DNA from: Paraburkholderia sp. IMGN_8
GTDB lineage: Bacteria > Pseudomonadota > Gammaproteobacteria > Burkholderiales > Burkholderiaceae
DNA length: 64,000 nt
NCBI RefSeq assembly: GCF_038050405.1
Contig: NZ_CP150900.1
Location: forward strand, 1,612,001-1,676,000
Reading direction: 5' to 3'
Part shown: piece by piece, positions 18,005-27,272 of the stretch
How positions within the stretch are numbered: position 1 is the first letter of the stretch
Layout: every line of letters begins with the position of its first letter
Notes under the pieces: generated by a model
Told to the model about the DNA's origin: nothing
Seen by the model: only the letters and a program-made list of their open reading frames with translations
Database searches by the model: none
Made by a program: the position numbers and the translations under genes

Positions 18005-18730
18005 TCAGTGGAGAATCTTCGCGAGAAAGTCGCGCGCGCGATCCGACTTCGGATTCGCAAAGAATTCGTCTTTGCGGTCGTCTTCGATGATCAAACCCTT
18101 GTCCATGAAGATCACGCGATGCGCGACCTTTTTCGCAAAGCCCATTTCGTGCGTGACGCACATCATCGTCATACCTTCCCGCGCGAGTTCCACCATCACA
18201 TCCAGTACTTCGTTGATCATTTCCGGATCGAGCGCCGATGTGGGTTCGTCGAACAGCATCGCGATCGGGTCCATCGACAGCGCGCGGGCAATCGCCACGC
18301 GTTGCTGCTGACCACCGGATAATTGGCCCGGAAACTTGTCGGCGTGCGCGCGCAGGCCGACGCGATCGAGCAGTTTCAGCCCTTTGACCGTGGCTTCGTC
18401 TTTCGAGCGGCCGAGCACCTTGATCTGCGCAAGCGTGAGGTTCTGTGCAATCGACAGATGCGGGAACAGCTCGAAGTGCTGGAACACCATCCCGACTTTC
18501 GAACGCAACTTGGACAGATTGGTTTTCCTGTCGCCGAGCGACTGTCCGTCGATAACGATCTCGCCTTTCTGGAACGGCTCGAGGCCGTTCACGGTTTTGA
18601 TCAGCGTGGACTTGCCCGAACCCGACGGTCCGCACACCACGACGACTTCGCCCTTTTGAATAGAGGTCGAGCAGTTGCTCAATACCTGAAACTGACCGTA
18701 CCACTTCGAGATGTTGTTGATGGACATCAT
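18005..18730 (-). CDS. Polar amino-acid ABC transporter ATP-binding protein (GltL-like)
   Basis: The 241-residue ATPase has Walker [10 protein letters not shown] (residues 32-40), the Q-loop in [12 protein letters not shown], the signature LSGGQQQR and Walker [13 protein letters not shown], then the H-loop in CVTHEMGF. This is the PAAT subfamily that energises amino-acid uptake. Its ATGATG start overlaps the stop of the upstream permease gene by 4 bp, so translation is probably coupled. It is the last gene of the seven-gene minus-strand cluster that begins at 23971. Confidence 0.92.
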   Translation of the reverse strand: MMSINNISKWYGQFQVLSNCSTSIQKGEVVVVCGPSGSGKSTLIKTVNGLEPFQKGEIVIDGQSLGDRKTNLSKLRSKVGMVFQHFELFPHLSIAQNLTLAQIKVLGRSKDEATVKGLKLLDRVGLRAHADKFPGQLSGGQQQRVAIARALSMDPIAMLFDEPTSALDPEMINEVLDVMVELAREGMTMMCVTHEMGFAKKVAHRVIFMDKGLIIEDDRKDEFFANPKSDRARDFLAKILH

Positions 18731-19404
18731 ATTGCCACTCGCCGTTGAAAATATCTGACCGATGCGGACGCCAGCGCGCAGATCACAAGATACGTCGCAC
18801 CCGCAAACAGTGTCATTTCGATGCTGGTGCCGTCGCGATCGCCGACATTCGTCGCTGTGCGGAAAAAGTCCGCGAGGCTGATCACGTAGACGAGCGATGT
18901 GTCCTGAAACAGCACGATCGCCTGCGTCATCAGCAGCGGCACCATCGCTCGAAACGCTTGCGGCAAGATCACGTAGCGCATTGTCTGCGTGTACGGCAAA
19001 CCGAGCGCGAGCGCGGCGTTGGCTTGCGCGCGCGGCACCGCCTGAATTCCGGCGCGAATGATTTCCGCGTAGTACGCGGCTTCGAACAGCGAGAACGCCA
19101 CCAGTGCCGACGCAAGCCGCGTATCGAACGCACCGGACAAACCCAACACCGCCTGCAACACCTGCGGCACGATCAGGTAGAACCACAGCAGCACCATCAC
19201 GAGCGGGATCGAACGGAATGTCGTGACGTAGGCACGTGCGAGCCACTGCAAGGGGCGAAGCGGAGAGAGGCGCATCAACGCGAGCACCGTGCCCAACGCC
19301 ATACCCGCGGCGAGCGCCACCACCATGATTTTCAGCGTGATCAGCGCACCGAGCCACAACGTGGGCAACGCGGCGGGAATGCCGCTCCAGTCGAGACGAT
19401 GCAT
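18727..19404 (-). CDS. Amino-acid ABC transporter permease (GltK-like)
   Basis: The 225-residue inner-membrane protein has about five helices. It carries the HisMQ-type permease loop [23 protein letters not shown] with the EAA-like motif that docks to the ATPase. The start at 19404 overlaps the stop of the preceding permease by one base (TAATG). It works as a heterodimer with the 19404-20144 product. Confidence 0.9.
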   Translation of the reverse strand: MHRLDWSGIPAALPTLWLGALITLKIMVVALAAGMALGTVLALMRLSPLRPLQWLARAYVTTFRSIPLVMVLLWFYLIVPQVLQAVLGLSGAFDTRLASALVAFSLFEAAYYAEIIRAGIQAVPRAQANAALALGLPYTQTMRYVILPQAFRAMVPLLMTQAIVLFQDTSLVYVISLADFFRTATNVGDRDGTSIEMTLFAGATYLVICALASASVRYFQRRVAI

Positions 19405-20144
19405 TACTTGCCTCCGATAAAGCCGACAAGCCGCGTGCGCGCCTCGATACGCCGCATCACCTGGAGCACGACGATATTGATCGCGAAGTAGGCGAGCGTC
19501 ACTGCGATAAACGACTCGTAGGTTTGCGCGGTGTAATCTACCAGCTGACGCGCCTGTGCGGACAGATCGAGCAGACCGATCGTCGAGGCGACCGCGGAGT
19601 TCTTGAATACGCTGACGAACTCCGAGGTCAACGGCGGCAGGATCGTCCGGAACGCGACCGGCAGCAGCACGTACCGATAGGTTTGCGATTGCGTCAGACC
19701 GAGCGCGAACGCAGCCGCGCGTTGCCCGCGTGGCAACGCAGCGATACCCGAGCGCACCTGCTCGCAGACCCGTGCGCCGGTGAACAGGCCGAGACACACG
19801 ATCGACGACGAGAAAAACTGCACCGAAGGCGACAACGCCTTGAATGCATTGCCGGCCGGCGCAGGCAGCAGTTCGGGAATCACCAGATACCAGATGAAGA
19901 ACTGCGCGATCAGCGGTACGTTGCGAAATAGCGCGACGTAGGCGGTGCCGAGCGAGGCGAGTCGTTTGTCGTCCATGGTGCGCAGCACGCCGAAAGCCGT
20001 GCCGACGATGAGCGCGATCACCCACGCGGCGAGCGACACGATCACCGTGGTCGCGAGGCCGGACAATAGCCAGCCGAGATAGGTCGTGGGCTCACCCGTT
20101 GAGACCGGGCTGAGCAGGATACTCCAGTTCCAGTGGTATTGCAT
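19404..20144 (-). CDS. Amino-acid ABC transporter permease (GltJ-like)
   Basis: The 246-residue inner-membrane protein starts [13 protein letters not shown], typical of GltJ-type permeases. The docking loop [20 protein letters not shown] is near residues 133-152. About five helices are predicted. It follows the class II aldolase gene by 92 bp and overlaps the second permease gene. Together with 18727-19404 it forms the membrane channel for the amino acid bound by the 21092-21997 protein. Confidence 0.9.
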   Translation of the reverse strand: MQYHWNWSILLSPVSTGEPTTYLGWLLSGLATTVIVSLAAWVIALIVGTAFGVLRTMDDKRLASLGTAYVALFRNVPLIAQFFIWYLVIPELLPAPAGNAFKALSPSVQFFSSSIVCLGLFTGARVCEQVRSGIAALPRGQRAAAFALGLTQSQTYRYVLLPVAFRTILPPLTSEFVSVFKNSAVASTIGLLDLSAQARQLVDYTAQTYESFIAVTLAYFAINIVVLQVMRRIEARTRLVGFIGGK

Positions 20145-20236
20145 GTGCCGATCCAGAATTCCATAGAGGACGCGACGCTAGCGCGTCCGTGTCGCTTCGC
20201 GGTCAATGCGCGATCAGTGCGCGTTTATTGAGCCTG

Positions 20237-21031
20237 TTACTGCGCATAATCGGGCTCGTCGCGATCGAGCTGTCGCCGAATGCTCGCGAGATGCTGGCGT
20301 GCACTGTCTCGTTCTCCTGCACGCATCTGCCGGTAGGTCTTCGCGGCGATGTCGGGATCGATGATCCTCAGCGGCTGTCCGGTCGACAGCGCGAGCCGCT
20401 GCACTTCGCATGCGCGTTCGAGGTAGTAGAGGTCGTCCCATGCTTCGGCGATCGTTGCGCCGACCACCATCACGCCGTGGTTCTTCAGGAACGCGACGTC
20501 CGCGTCACCGATCACGGCGGCAATGCGGTCACCTTCGGAACTGTTCATCGCGAGGCCGTTGAAGTCTTCGTCGACGGCGGTGCGGCCGTAGAACTTCAAC
20601 GCGGTCTGCCCCGCCCACAGCAGCGGGGGTCCGTCCAGCATGGCCAGCGCGGTGGCATTCGGCATGTGAGTATGGAACGCGACCTTGATGCGCGGTTGCC
20701 GCAAATGCACACGCGCGTGAATGAAAAATGCGGTGATTTCGGGCACGCCGTCGCCCTGCACGACATTGCCGTTCATATCGCAAACGAGCAGCCTGGACGC
20801 GGTGATTTCCTCGAACGCGTAGCCGTATGGATTGACGAGGAACAGGTCGTCGCGTCCCGGTAATACGGCCGACAGGTGATTGCATACGCCTTCGTGCATG
20901 CCGAGTTTCGCCGCCATCCGGAAGCACGCGGCGAGTTCGATACGTGCTTCGCGAATCGCCGCCGTGTCCAGTTCGCCGGGTTCCACCTTCACACGTTCAG
21001 TTGCCTGGCTAGGAGTGAAGCCATGTGCCAT
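20237..21031 (-). CDS. Class II aldolase/adducin-domain protein
   Basis: The 264-residue protein has the zinc-binding His pair in FHTHMPNATAL and a third His in LKNHGVMVVG. The N-terminal EGVCNHLSAVLPGRDDLFLVNPYG segment is usual for the family. Family members cleave or isomerise phosphorylated sugars or hydroxy acids, but many of this subgroup have no known reaction. It is encoded between the binding protein and the permeases of an amino-acid transporter, so it probably acts on a breakdown product of the imported compound. This is an inference from context. Confidence 0.82.
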   Translation of the reverse strand: MAHGFTPSQATERVKVEPGELDTAAIREARIELAACFRMAAKLGMHEGVCNHLSAVLPGRDDLFLVNPYGYAFEEITASRLLVCDMNGNVVQGDGVPEITAFFIHARVHLRQPRIKVAFHTHMPNATALAMLDGPPLLWAGQTALKFYGRTAVDEDFNGLAMNSSEGDRIAAVIGDADVAFLKNHGVMVVGATIAEAWDDLYYLERACEVQRLALSTGQPLRIIDPDIAAKTYRQMRAGERDSARQHLASIRRQLDRDEPDYAQ

Positions 21032-21091
21032 TGCTTTCTACCTCGAGAATGGGAATTCGCGCCGCGCAGGCGAACTGCGCGGGGTTTTGCG

Positions 21092-21997
21092 TCAGTACGC
21101 GGCCTGGTCGTCGGGATGCGCGTAGAGCTCGCGCAGTTGCGGCGTCATCGCGAAGTTGAAGTTGATCTCCTTCGGCGGCACCGGCTTCTGGAACCACTTC
21201 GCGTAGATCGCGTCGATTTCGCCCGACGTCATCACCTTCGACAACGTACCGTCCACCAGCGTCTTGAACGCGGGGTCATCCTTGCGCAGCATGAACGCGT
21301 ACGGCTCTTTCGATTGCGCCGTGCCGGTGACGATCCAGTCGTCCGGTTTGCGCGACGTGGTGCGCGCGCCGGACAGCAGCACGTCGTCGAGCATGAACGC
21401 CTTCGCGCGACCCGTTTCGAGCGTCAGGAACGACTCGCCGTAGTCCTTCGTCGAGATGATGTTCATGTTCAGTTTCCTGTCGACATTCATCCGGCGGATG
21501 ATCGACTCCGCGGTCGTGCCGGCATTGGTGACGACGGTCTTGTTCGCCAGGTCACCGAAGTCCTTGATGCCCGAATCCTTGTTCACCAGCAGGCGCGTCA
21601 ACGCGAGAAAGATCGTGTCCGAGAAAGCGACCTGCGCGTGGCGCGCATTCGTGTTCGTCGTCACGCCGCATTCGATGTCGATCGTGCCGTTTTGCAGCAG
21701 CGGGATGCGGTTCTGCGAGTTGACCGGCACGAGGCGCACCGTGAGGTTCGGCTTGCCGAGCTTCGTTTTGACGGCATCGATGACCTTCTGACACAGGTCC
21801 TGCGAAAAGCCCACTACGTTCTGATTGCCGTCGTAGTACGAGAACGGAATCGACGCCTCGCGATGGCCGACGACGATCACGCCCGCCGAGTTGATCTTGT
21901 TGAGCGTGGGACCGAGGTCCTGCGCGGCAGCCAATTGACACGCAACGATGGTGGTTCCGGCAACGATTGCGCCGATGATGCTTCTGATCGTTTTCAT
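21092..21997 (-). CDS. Amino-acid ABC transporter periplasmic binding protein
   Basis: The 301-residue protein has a signal peptide (MKTIRSIIGAIVAGTTIVACQLAAAQ). A PAAT-type binding fold follows: GVIVVGHREASIPFSYYD, GFSQDLCQKVIDAVK, DIECGVTTNTNAR. The closing domain includes DDVLLSG. The set resembles GltI (glutamate/aspartate) proteins. The ATG at 21997 has GAGGTAAG upstream and is preferred to the in-frame ATG at 22018. It captures the substrate in the periplasm for the permeases 19404-20144 and 18727-19404. The ligand is not determined by what I can see. Confidence 0.9.
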   Translation of the reverse strand: MKTIRSIIGAIVAGTTIVACQLAAAQDLGPTLNKINSAGVIVVGHREASIPFSYYDGNQNVVGFSQDLCQKVIDAVKTKLGKPNLTVRLVPVNSQNRIPLLQNGTIDIECGVTTNTNARHAQVAFSDTIFLALTRLLVNKDSGIKDFGDLANKTVVTNAGTTAESIIRRMNVDRKLNMNIISTKDYGESFLTLETGRAKAFMLDDVLLSGARTTSRKPDDWIVTGTAQSKEPYAFMLRKDDPAFKTLVDGTLSKVMTSGEIDAIYAKWFQKPVPPKEINFNFAMTPQLRELYAHPDDQAAY

Positions 21998-22164
21998 GCT
22001 TTGCTTACCTCGGTACATGGGTCAAAGAGATAGTGGAGTTCGTCGGAACCATCCGCGTTTCGCGTTGCGCTGCAAACCGGTCCCGCGACAGTGAGCGCAA
22101 TATAGCGGCGGCAAAAAGGGCGCACGCCGCTGATCGCGCAAGGTGCGCTGCGAAAACGGTATAG

Positions 22165-23094
22165 TTAGCCCGAACTCAAGCGGGCATAGGCCAGTGCCGC
22201 GATCGCCGCATCCTGCAGCGCGTTGCCGACCGCCTTGTAGACGACGATGCCTTCGCAGTCGAATGCGCGTTTGCGACCGCTGCCGACGACGTCGGCGAGT
22301 TCGTCAACCGCCGTACGGGCGAGCACCGTGGGATCGAGTAACCGGAAGTCGCCGGATTCGGCCAGTGCCTGACCGGTCCAGTCGACCACGACTTCAGTCG
22401 CTCGCTCGATGCACGCGTCGTCCATCTCGCGCTGATCAGGACGCGTCGCGCCGATACTCGCGACGAACGCGCCCGGTTGCAGCGATGCGCCGTGAATCAC
22501 CGGTGTGAATGCCCGCGTCGCGAGTACGACGATGTCGGCGCTTGCGGCGTGTTCGGCGCTCGTTGCATGCGCGTGGATACCGTAGCGTCCGTGCAGCGAT
22601 TCGGCGAAAGCTTGTGCTTCGCCCGCATCCGGCGCATACACGGAGACCTGTTCGAGTGCGAACGTCTCGATGAACAGATCCACGTGCGCGCGCGCCTGCA
22701 CGCCGCAACCGGCGACGCCCAGCCGGCGGCTGTTCGCGCGGGCCAGATGGGTGGCCGCGAGCACGGTTGTCGCGGCAGTCCTGAAGCGCGTGAGTTCGTC
22801 GCCTTCCATTAACGCGAGCAGGTGGCCATCGTCGAGCGACATCAGCGCAATGTAGAAACGGAACTGGCCGTCGAGTGTCGTGTACATCTTCACGGCGGCA
22901 ACGCGCTCGGTGGCGAGCATCGCGGACATCGTGCTGAACTTCGCGTCGGTCAGCGCGATGCGACTGCGCGGCTGTATCACGGCGTCACCGCGATACATCG
23001 CCTCGTGCGCGCCGCGCATCGCCGTGAGCGCGTCGCTGCCGGTCAGAACGGCGGCGATCTGCGCGTTGCTGTAAAGCTTGGTGGACTGGAGCAT
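22165..23094 (-). CDS. Ornithine cyclodeaminase / mu-crystallin family enzyme
   Basis: The 309-residue protein has the fold of ornithine cyclodeaminase. It shows a basic substrate-binding segment in VIQPRSRIAL and AAVKMYTT, and the NAD(P)-binding GVAGCGVQARAHVDLF near residues 125-140. A late FVASIGATRPDQREMD follows. Family members include ornithine cyclodeaminase, alanine dehydrogenase and pyrroline-2-carboxylate or imino-acid reductases; the exact reaction cannot be fixed. It starts 4 bp after the PhzF-like gene and is co-transcribed with it. Confidence 0.85.
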   Translation of the reverse strand: MLQSTKLYSNAQIAAVLTGSDALTAMRGAHEAMYRGDAVIQPRSRIALTDAKFSTMSAMLATERVAAVKMYTTLDGQFRFYIALMSLDDGHLLALMEGDELTRFRTAATTVLAATHLARANSRRLGVAGCGVQARAHVDLFIETFALEQVSVYAPDAGEAQAFAESLHGRYGIHAHATSAEHAASADIVVLATRAFTPVIHGASLQPGAFVASIGATRPDQREMDDACIERATEVVVDWTGQALAESGDFRLLDPTVLARTAVDELADVVGSGRKRAFDCEGIVVYKAVGNALQDAAIAALAYARLSSG

Positions 23095-23098
23095 GGGA

Positions 23099-23971
23099 TC
23101 AGGCCTCCTCGATCATGCAAACTGGGCCGCTGAGCCAGCAGCCCTGGCTCGCGTCGGCCGGATCGCGGAAGTTCACGGCGATCGCGGACGGACGTCCCAT
23201 CGCAACGCCCTGACGCACGAGGATGCCGCGCTCGCCCGCTGCAACGAATCCGTAGCGATGAGCGCCGAACAGCAGCGCGGCGGCCGCGATGCCGGTCGCC
23301 GCGTCTTCCGGATAACCGGACGCGCGGGGAAACTGTCGCGCCTCGAACACATGCGGCGCATTGGCGTCGAGCGAAAACGGATACAGGCCGGTCGACGACA
23401 ACACATCGCATACGGATTCGATGCGCTCCAATTTCGGCGCGATTGCATTCAGCCGCGCGGTCGTGCGGATCGGCACCAGCGTTTTGGTGCGGCTCGTGGT
23501 GGCGTTGACGATGCCAAGCGGCAGCAGATCGTTCGCATCGAGGTTCAACGCATCGAGCGTTTGAGCGATGAGCGCGGCGTCGCCGACCGGCTCGACGCGC
23601 CCCGCAGGCTGGCTGACTTCGATACGGGCATCGGACGCGTCGTAGCGCGCTTCGACAATGCCGCTCAGCGTCTCGATCCGCGCCGCATCCGTGCACCACA
23701 CGCCGGCGTGACGCAGCAGCCACAATGCGCCCAGCGTCGCGTGTCCACACATCTCCATTTCGTGATTGGGCACGAAGAAGCGGAAACGGAAGTCGTGACG
23801 CGGATCGGCTGCGCGCATCACGAACGCGCTTTCATGACCGTAGGCGCGTGCCACGTCCTTCATCTGCATGTCGGACCAACCGTTCGCGTCGAGCGCAACC
23901 GGGGCCGGATTACCGCCGTCGTCGGTTGTGGAAAATACCCGTACAAGTTGTACCGGTTGTACGTTGTGCAT
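23099..23971 (-). CDS. PhzF-family isomerase
   Basis: The 290-residue protein has the PhzF two-lobed fold. VFSTTDDGGNPAPVALD near the N-terminus corresponds to the family's GNP motif, and the catalytic region contains EMCGHATLGAL near residues 72-82. A second GYPEDAATGIAAAAL near residue 218 completes the family signature. Such proteins are isomerases or epimerases on amino or enol acids. It is the first gene of the seven-gene unit, divergent from the AraC regulator at 24186 with a 214-bp promoter region between them. Confidence 0.87.
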   Translation of the reverse strand: MHNVQPVQLVRVFSTTDDGGNPAPVALDANGWSDMQMKDVARAYGHESAFVMRAADPRHDFRFRFFVPNHEMEMCGHATLGALWLLRHAGVWCTDAARIETLSGIVEARYDASDARIEVSQPAGRVEPVGDAALIAQTLDALNLDANDLLPLGIVNATTSRTKTLVPIRTTARLNAIAPKLERIESVCDVLSSTGLYPFSLDANAPHVFEARQFPRASGYPEDAATGIAAAALLFGAHRYGFVAAGERGILVRQGVAMGRPSAIAVNFRDPADASQGCWLSGPVCMIEEA

Positions 23972-24185
23972 GCGCGCGTTCCCTTATTCTGGCGCACCCG
24001 TCGGTGCATTGCGTTTCGTGAAGCCGGCCCGAAGCCCGGCCGGTCATGCTTCGCAGCATGCGCGATTGCTTTTTTTTCTTCGCTTCCATTTGGGCCGAAA
24101 CACCCGCACTATTGGGCCATCGCGGCTTGTGGGCAGTGCATTCGTTGTCCGCGGCCGCCCGGAACCCGAGCCGCAGGACCCCGTT

Positions 24186-25037
24186 ATGTCTTATCAAACC
24201 GCTACTTCGCACATTCCCGCTGACCACGTTTCCGCGACCTGCCGCATCACGATGGCCGGTTACGCGACGTCGTGGCACGAGCATGAAGAGTTCATGTTTC
24301 TGCTGCCGCGGAGGGGCGCGTTGACGCTGAATTCGGAGCATTCGAAGCACGCGCAACGTATCGGCGCCGGCGTGCTCGCCGTGGTTCCGCCGAGGCGTTT
24401 CCACGAAACCGCGAGCATTCGCGGGGAGCATTGCCATACGGCGGTGTATGTGCAGCGGGATTTCGTGTCGTTTTGCGCGCGCAAGGCCAATGGCACGATG
24501 GCGAGCGGCGAAGCGCCGCGCTATTGCGCCCCATCGCCCGCGCTGCTCGGGGCGCTGCATCTGCAAAGCCAGTTATCAGGTCAGTCCGATGCAACTGCGG
24601 CGACGGCCGTTGACGATGAATTGCCGCGCTATCGACACGATCTGGTTGATCGGCTGATTGCGTCGGCGTGTGTTGAGGCGGCGTTGAGCGGCGGCGCGCA
24701 AGGCCGTGTTGATGCTGAACTGTCGCGCGAGGAGTTGGTCGGCGAGATCAAGGGATATCTCGACGCGATGCTCGCGGAGCGCATCGATATTGATATGATC
24801 GCGTTGGAGTTCGGGATGTCACGGCGTCATCTGACGCGAGTCTTTCGCGAGGAAGCCGGCGAAAGCATCACCGACTATCAGATGCGCCAACGCGTGGTGC
24901 GGGCCGCCGCGCTGCTGAATGTGCCCGGCACGACAGTGCTTGCGGCGGCGATGAGCGTAGGGATCGAATCGCCGTCCTACCTGGCGAGATTATTCAACAA
25001 ATTTGGGATGCCTTCGCCCCGCACTCTCAGGGCATGA
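24186..25037 (+). CDS. AraC-family transcriptional regulator
   Basis: The 283-residue protein has an N-terminal cupin-like sensing domain (WHEHEEFMFLLPRRGAL, residues 25-41). The C-terminal double HTH contains MIALEFGMSRRHLTRVFREEAG and AAAMSVGIESPSYLARLFNKFG. I use the ATG at 24186; the frame stays open further upstream, but that part overlaps the divergent promoter and phzF. Its position suggests it controls the 23971-18005 cluster, with the transported amino acid or a derivative as effector. Confidence 0.87.
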   Translation: MSYQTATSHIPADHVSATCRITMAGYATSWHEHEEFMFLLPRRGALTLNSEHSKHAQRIGAGVLAVVPPRRFHETASIRGEHCHTAVYVQRDFVSFCARKANGTMASGEAPRYCAPSPALLGALHLQSQLSGQSDATAATAVDDELPRYRHDLVDRLIASACVEAALSGGAQGRVDAELSREELVGEIKGYLDAMLAERIDIDMIALEFGMSRRHLTRVFREEAGESITDYQMRQRVVRAAALLNVPGTTVLAAAMSVGIESPSYLARLFNKFGMPSPRTLRA

Positions 25038-25055
25038 AGCGTACCTTGACGCAAC

Positions 25056-25325
25056 ATGACGCTGAACTATCTGGGACGTGCGTTCAGAACAACCGGCCAA
25101 ACGCCAATGCGCTGTTTGATGTCATTGCGCCTTGAGCTTGCATCGCAGATGCTCACTGAAATGAACCGCCCGGTGAACGAAGTCGCATTTAGTTGCGGGT
25201 TTGTCAGTGCCCCGCATTCTTCCAACGTTTTCAAGCGGGAATTCGGAATATCTCCCCTGGCGTCCACATCGGCCCAACGACCCGCGGTTTCTGTTGACGG
25301 GAGGGCGACGCCTGCCATGACCTGA
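25056..25325 (+). pseudogene. C-terminal HTH remnant of a second AraC-family regulator
   Basis: The frame begins mid-domain: LGRAFRTTGQTPMRCLMSLRLELASQMLTEMNRPVNEVAFSCGFVS, then SNVFKREFGISPL. This is the second HTH of AraC proteins, close to the GlxA-type subgroup. Nothing resembling a sensing domain or first HTH lies upstream, since the previous AraC gene stops only 18 bp before. It is a truncated copy, unlikely to be functional. Confidence 0.7.
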
Positions 25326-25557
25326 GTTCCGATATAGGGTTGCTCCATGAAAGCCACTGCGGAATTCAGCTAAAGACGATCGGGGCTTCGATATGCCGAC
25401 CTGAGTGCTGAATCGCGGGCTGGTCGACCACGCGCGGAGCGCTGGGTCGAACCGTCCAACGAGGCGTCGGGGAATCCAGGTAGAATGAAAAATGCGACAC
25501 TGGGCGGACGACGACTTGGTCCGTACGCAGTTCACAATTGCCGGTAGAAATCTCATC

Positions 25558-25890
25558 ATGACCACAATCTCCAAGCACGACAAGCTTATTACACTAATCA
25601 ACGTATTCACCGTCGAGCCGGCGCGCCAACAGGAACTCCTTGATTTGCTTGCCCGCGCAACGGAAATCGTGCGCTTTGAGCCGGGGTTCGTCTCGGCGAA
25701 CCTTCATCGCAGCATCGATGGTAGTAAGGTGACTATGTACGCACAATGGCGAAGTATCGAAGACTACCAGGCGATGCGCGAGAATCCCGCGCCTCTACGT
25801 TACTTCGAGCAGGCTGTCGCGTTCGCTAGGTTCGAGCCCGGGATGTACGAGGTCGTCGAAACGTACTGCCCCCCAGCCAATGAGGCATAG
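25558..25890 (+). CDS. Antibiotic biosynthesis monooxygenase (ABM) domain protein
   Basis: The 110-residue protein has the ABM dimeric ferredoxin-like fold: ITLINVFTVEPARQQELLDLL (residues 9-29), EPGFVSANLHRSIDGSKVTMYAQWRS, then EDYQAMRENP. Members include small cofactor-free oxygenases and many of unknown role. The ATG at 25558 matches the family start; the frame is open 66 bp further upstream. No functional partner is adjacent. Confidence 0.8.
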   Translation: MTTISKHDKLITLINVFTVEPARQQELLDLLARATEIVRFEPGFVSANLHRSIDGSKVTMYAQWRSIEDYQAMRENPAPLRYFEQAVAFARFEPGMYEVVETYCPPANEA

Positions 25891-26061
25891 GGCGATCGTT
25901 ATGTGGGCAAAGGGCCGCAGGCAAATTTATCGACTCAACGCCACCTTATTCAATGGTATTGCAAACGTCAATTCGGATGCCACAAAGCAGACGTCGGTCA
26001 CGGACGGCTCTTCTTCGCCTGTGCGAGTTTGGCCTGGACGATCACCGCGCCGCTGAGCGGG

Positions 26062-26511
26062 TCACGATCCGCCGCAGAAAATGGCCGTTAGCAAGAGCGG
26101 GACTACTTGATGAATGACAGCGCCGCTGCCGGTCTGGTGCGCGTGCGCTTCTACTGACTCGGTGGGGCCGATTACTACGACGCCATAGGCTGAGTCCGTA
26201 ACTGGGTGACCATCTCCGTGCTTGAACAGTGCATCGTCGTGTTCATACCCGAGGACGGCGTAGACGCGAAAGCCAAATGCAGTCAGGTTGCTACCGTGCA
26301 CCGGTCGAAATGCGTTGACCGAGTTCGCCTCGACGCGCATCGGACTTGGATCGATATACCGATCCTTCAGGAGCGGGGCGATGAACGCATGTGCATTCGA
26401 TCTACAGTCGAGTTGCGAATCGAGCGCGTAGCCGTAGGACGAGACCGGAGGGAGCCCCGCGGCGATACCGATAAGCACCGCCGCCCAGGCGTGGATCGCG
26501 GAAATCTTCAT
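26062..26511 (-). CDS. Conserved-looking exported protein of unknown function
   Basis: The 149-residue product begins MKISAIHAWAAVLIGIAAGLPPVSSYGYA, a clear Sec signal peptide. A mature domain with a single early Cys (LDCRSNAHAF), HGSNLTAFGFRVYAVLGYEHDD and SAYGVVVIGPTESVEAH follows. It ends in a second hydrophobic stretch with a Cys (LLLTAIFCGGS), so the two Cys could pair in the periplasm. The ATG at 26511 has GGAGAGA upstream. I do not recognise the family. It is the last of three small minus-strand genes. Confidence 0.6.
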   Translation of the reverse strand: MKISAIHAWAAVLIGIAAGLPPVSSYGYALDSQLDCRSNAHAFIAPLLKDRYIDPSPMRVEANSVNAFRPVHGSNLTAFGFRVYAVLGYEHDDALFKHGDGHPVTDSAYGVVVIGPTESVEAHAHQTGSGAVIHQVVPLLLTAIFCGGS

Positions 26512-26667
26512 CAGTCTCTCCATCCAATCGAGCTTGTTTCCCGGTGTGAGCAAACTCGATCCGGCACCAGCATGTTCTGCAACCGCTCCAGTTTCATGGC
26601 CAGCGGCTAGATGCGCATTCCCAAGTGAGCCTGAGGGTCTCCATGGCGGCGCTCCGGCACCATTTCT

Positions 26668-26874
26668 TCAAGATGACGAAGACTCCGCACACAGGCTGAC
26701 CCGACACCGAGATCCATCGGACTCCTCGTTATTCGCCAGTGCCGATTCTAACGCGTGAACAAAGCGCTGAAACGCATCCAGCGTTCCATGGACGCTTCGG
26801 TACTCGGTGCGACCGATTCTGCCGTCAAGTACGACCAGCATTCCAGCATCCACCGCCAATTCCAGGATGTTCAT
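26668..26874 (-). CDS. 68-residue protein of unknown function
   Basis: ATG at 26874 behind AGGAGAAC. An in-frame ATG at 26916 overlaps the stop of the upstream gene (ATGA) and could allow translational coupling. The product starts MNILELAVDAGMLVVLDGRIGRTEY and then has an amphipathic helix HGTLDAFQRFVHALESAL. No family recognised. It lies between the 82-residue and the exported protein genes on the same strand. Confidence 0.55.
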   Translation of the reverse strand: MNILELAVDAGMLVVLDGRIGRTEYRSVHGTLDAFQRFVHALESALANNEESDGSRCRVSLCAESSSS

Positions 26875-26912
26875 TCCGTTCTCCTGAGATCGCCCGACTA
26901 TCGCCCTGTCGC

Positions 26913-27161
26913 TCATGCTGCAAGCGGGTAAGCGCGCATCGCCGGCATGCTCGCCTTTGCCGGGAACACGTTCCACGAACCGTCATCGTGCCGGAAGAAG
27001 ACGATGGTCAAACCTCCGTCCGGGTGCATCACGCCGATGCGCACGTAGCGCCGTCGATCCGATGGTGTGCGACTGAACTCCATCACGCGTACCGTCACCA
27101 CCGCAGAGTGCCCAAACCACTTTGCGACCAGCGATCGCAAGCACATCTTGCCGGAACCCAT
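26913..27161 (-). CDS. 82-residue protein of unknown function
   Basis: ATG at 27161 behind GGAGAGCG. The product has a basic N-terminal half (MCLRSLVAKWFGHSAVVTVRVMEF) and a C-terminal part RRYVRIGVMHPDGGLTIVFFRHDDGSWNVFP that looks like a small beta-rich domain. No family recognised. It is the first of the three small minus-strand genes and follows the palindromic operator at 27253-27272. Confidence 0.55.
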   Translation of the reverse strand: MGSGKMCLRSLVAKWFGHSAVVTVRVMEFSRTPSDRRRYVRIGVMHPDGGLTIVFFRHDDGSWNVFPAKASMPAMRAYPLAA

Positions 27162-27252
27162 CTCGCTCTCCTCTCGCCGCGGCGCCACCATCGTGTCCCA
27201 CCAATTCGTGGCTGGAACATCGCAACGTCTTGTCGGTTACCTTACCTACAAC

Positions 27253-27272
27253 TATAGGTTGTAAAACCTATA
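27253..27272. promoter_or_regulatory. Perfect 8-bp palindrome upstream of the small-gene trio
   Basis: TATAGGTTGTAAAACCTATA: arms TATAGGTT and AACCTATA with a 4-bp spacer. AACCTATA recurs at 27375-27382 and AACCTATT at 27399-27406, in an AT-rich region of about 200 bp. It lies 92 bp upstream of the 82-residue protein gene, which it may control. Confidence 0.5.

Noticed and set aside
23947..23969. Three close GTTGTAC-type direct repeats
   Set aside because: They lie in the first codons of the PhzF gene and reflect repeated Val/Gln residues; no evidence for an operator.
27253..27272. Likeness of the palindrome to MqsA-type AACCT/AGGTT sites
   Set aside because: The half sites are in the opposite order to the MqsA operator, and no toxin-antitoxin pair was recognised beside it.
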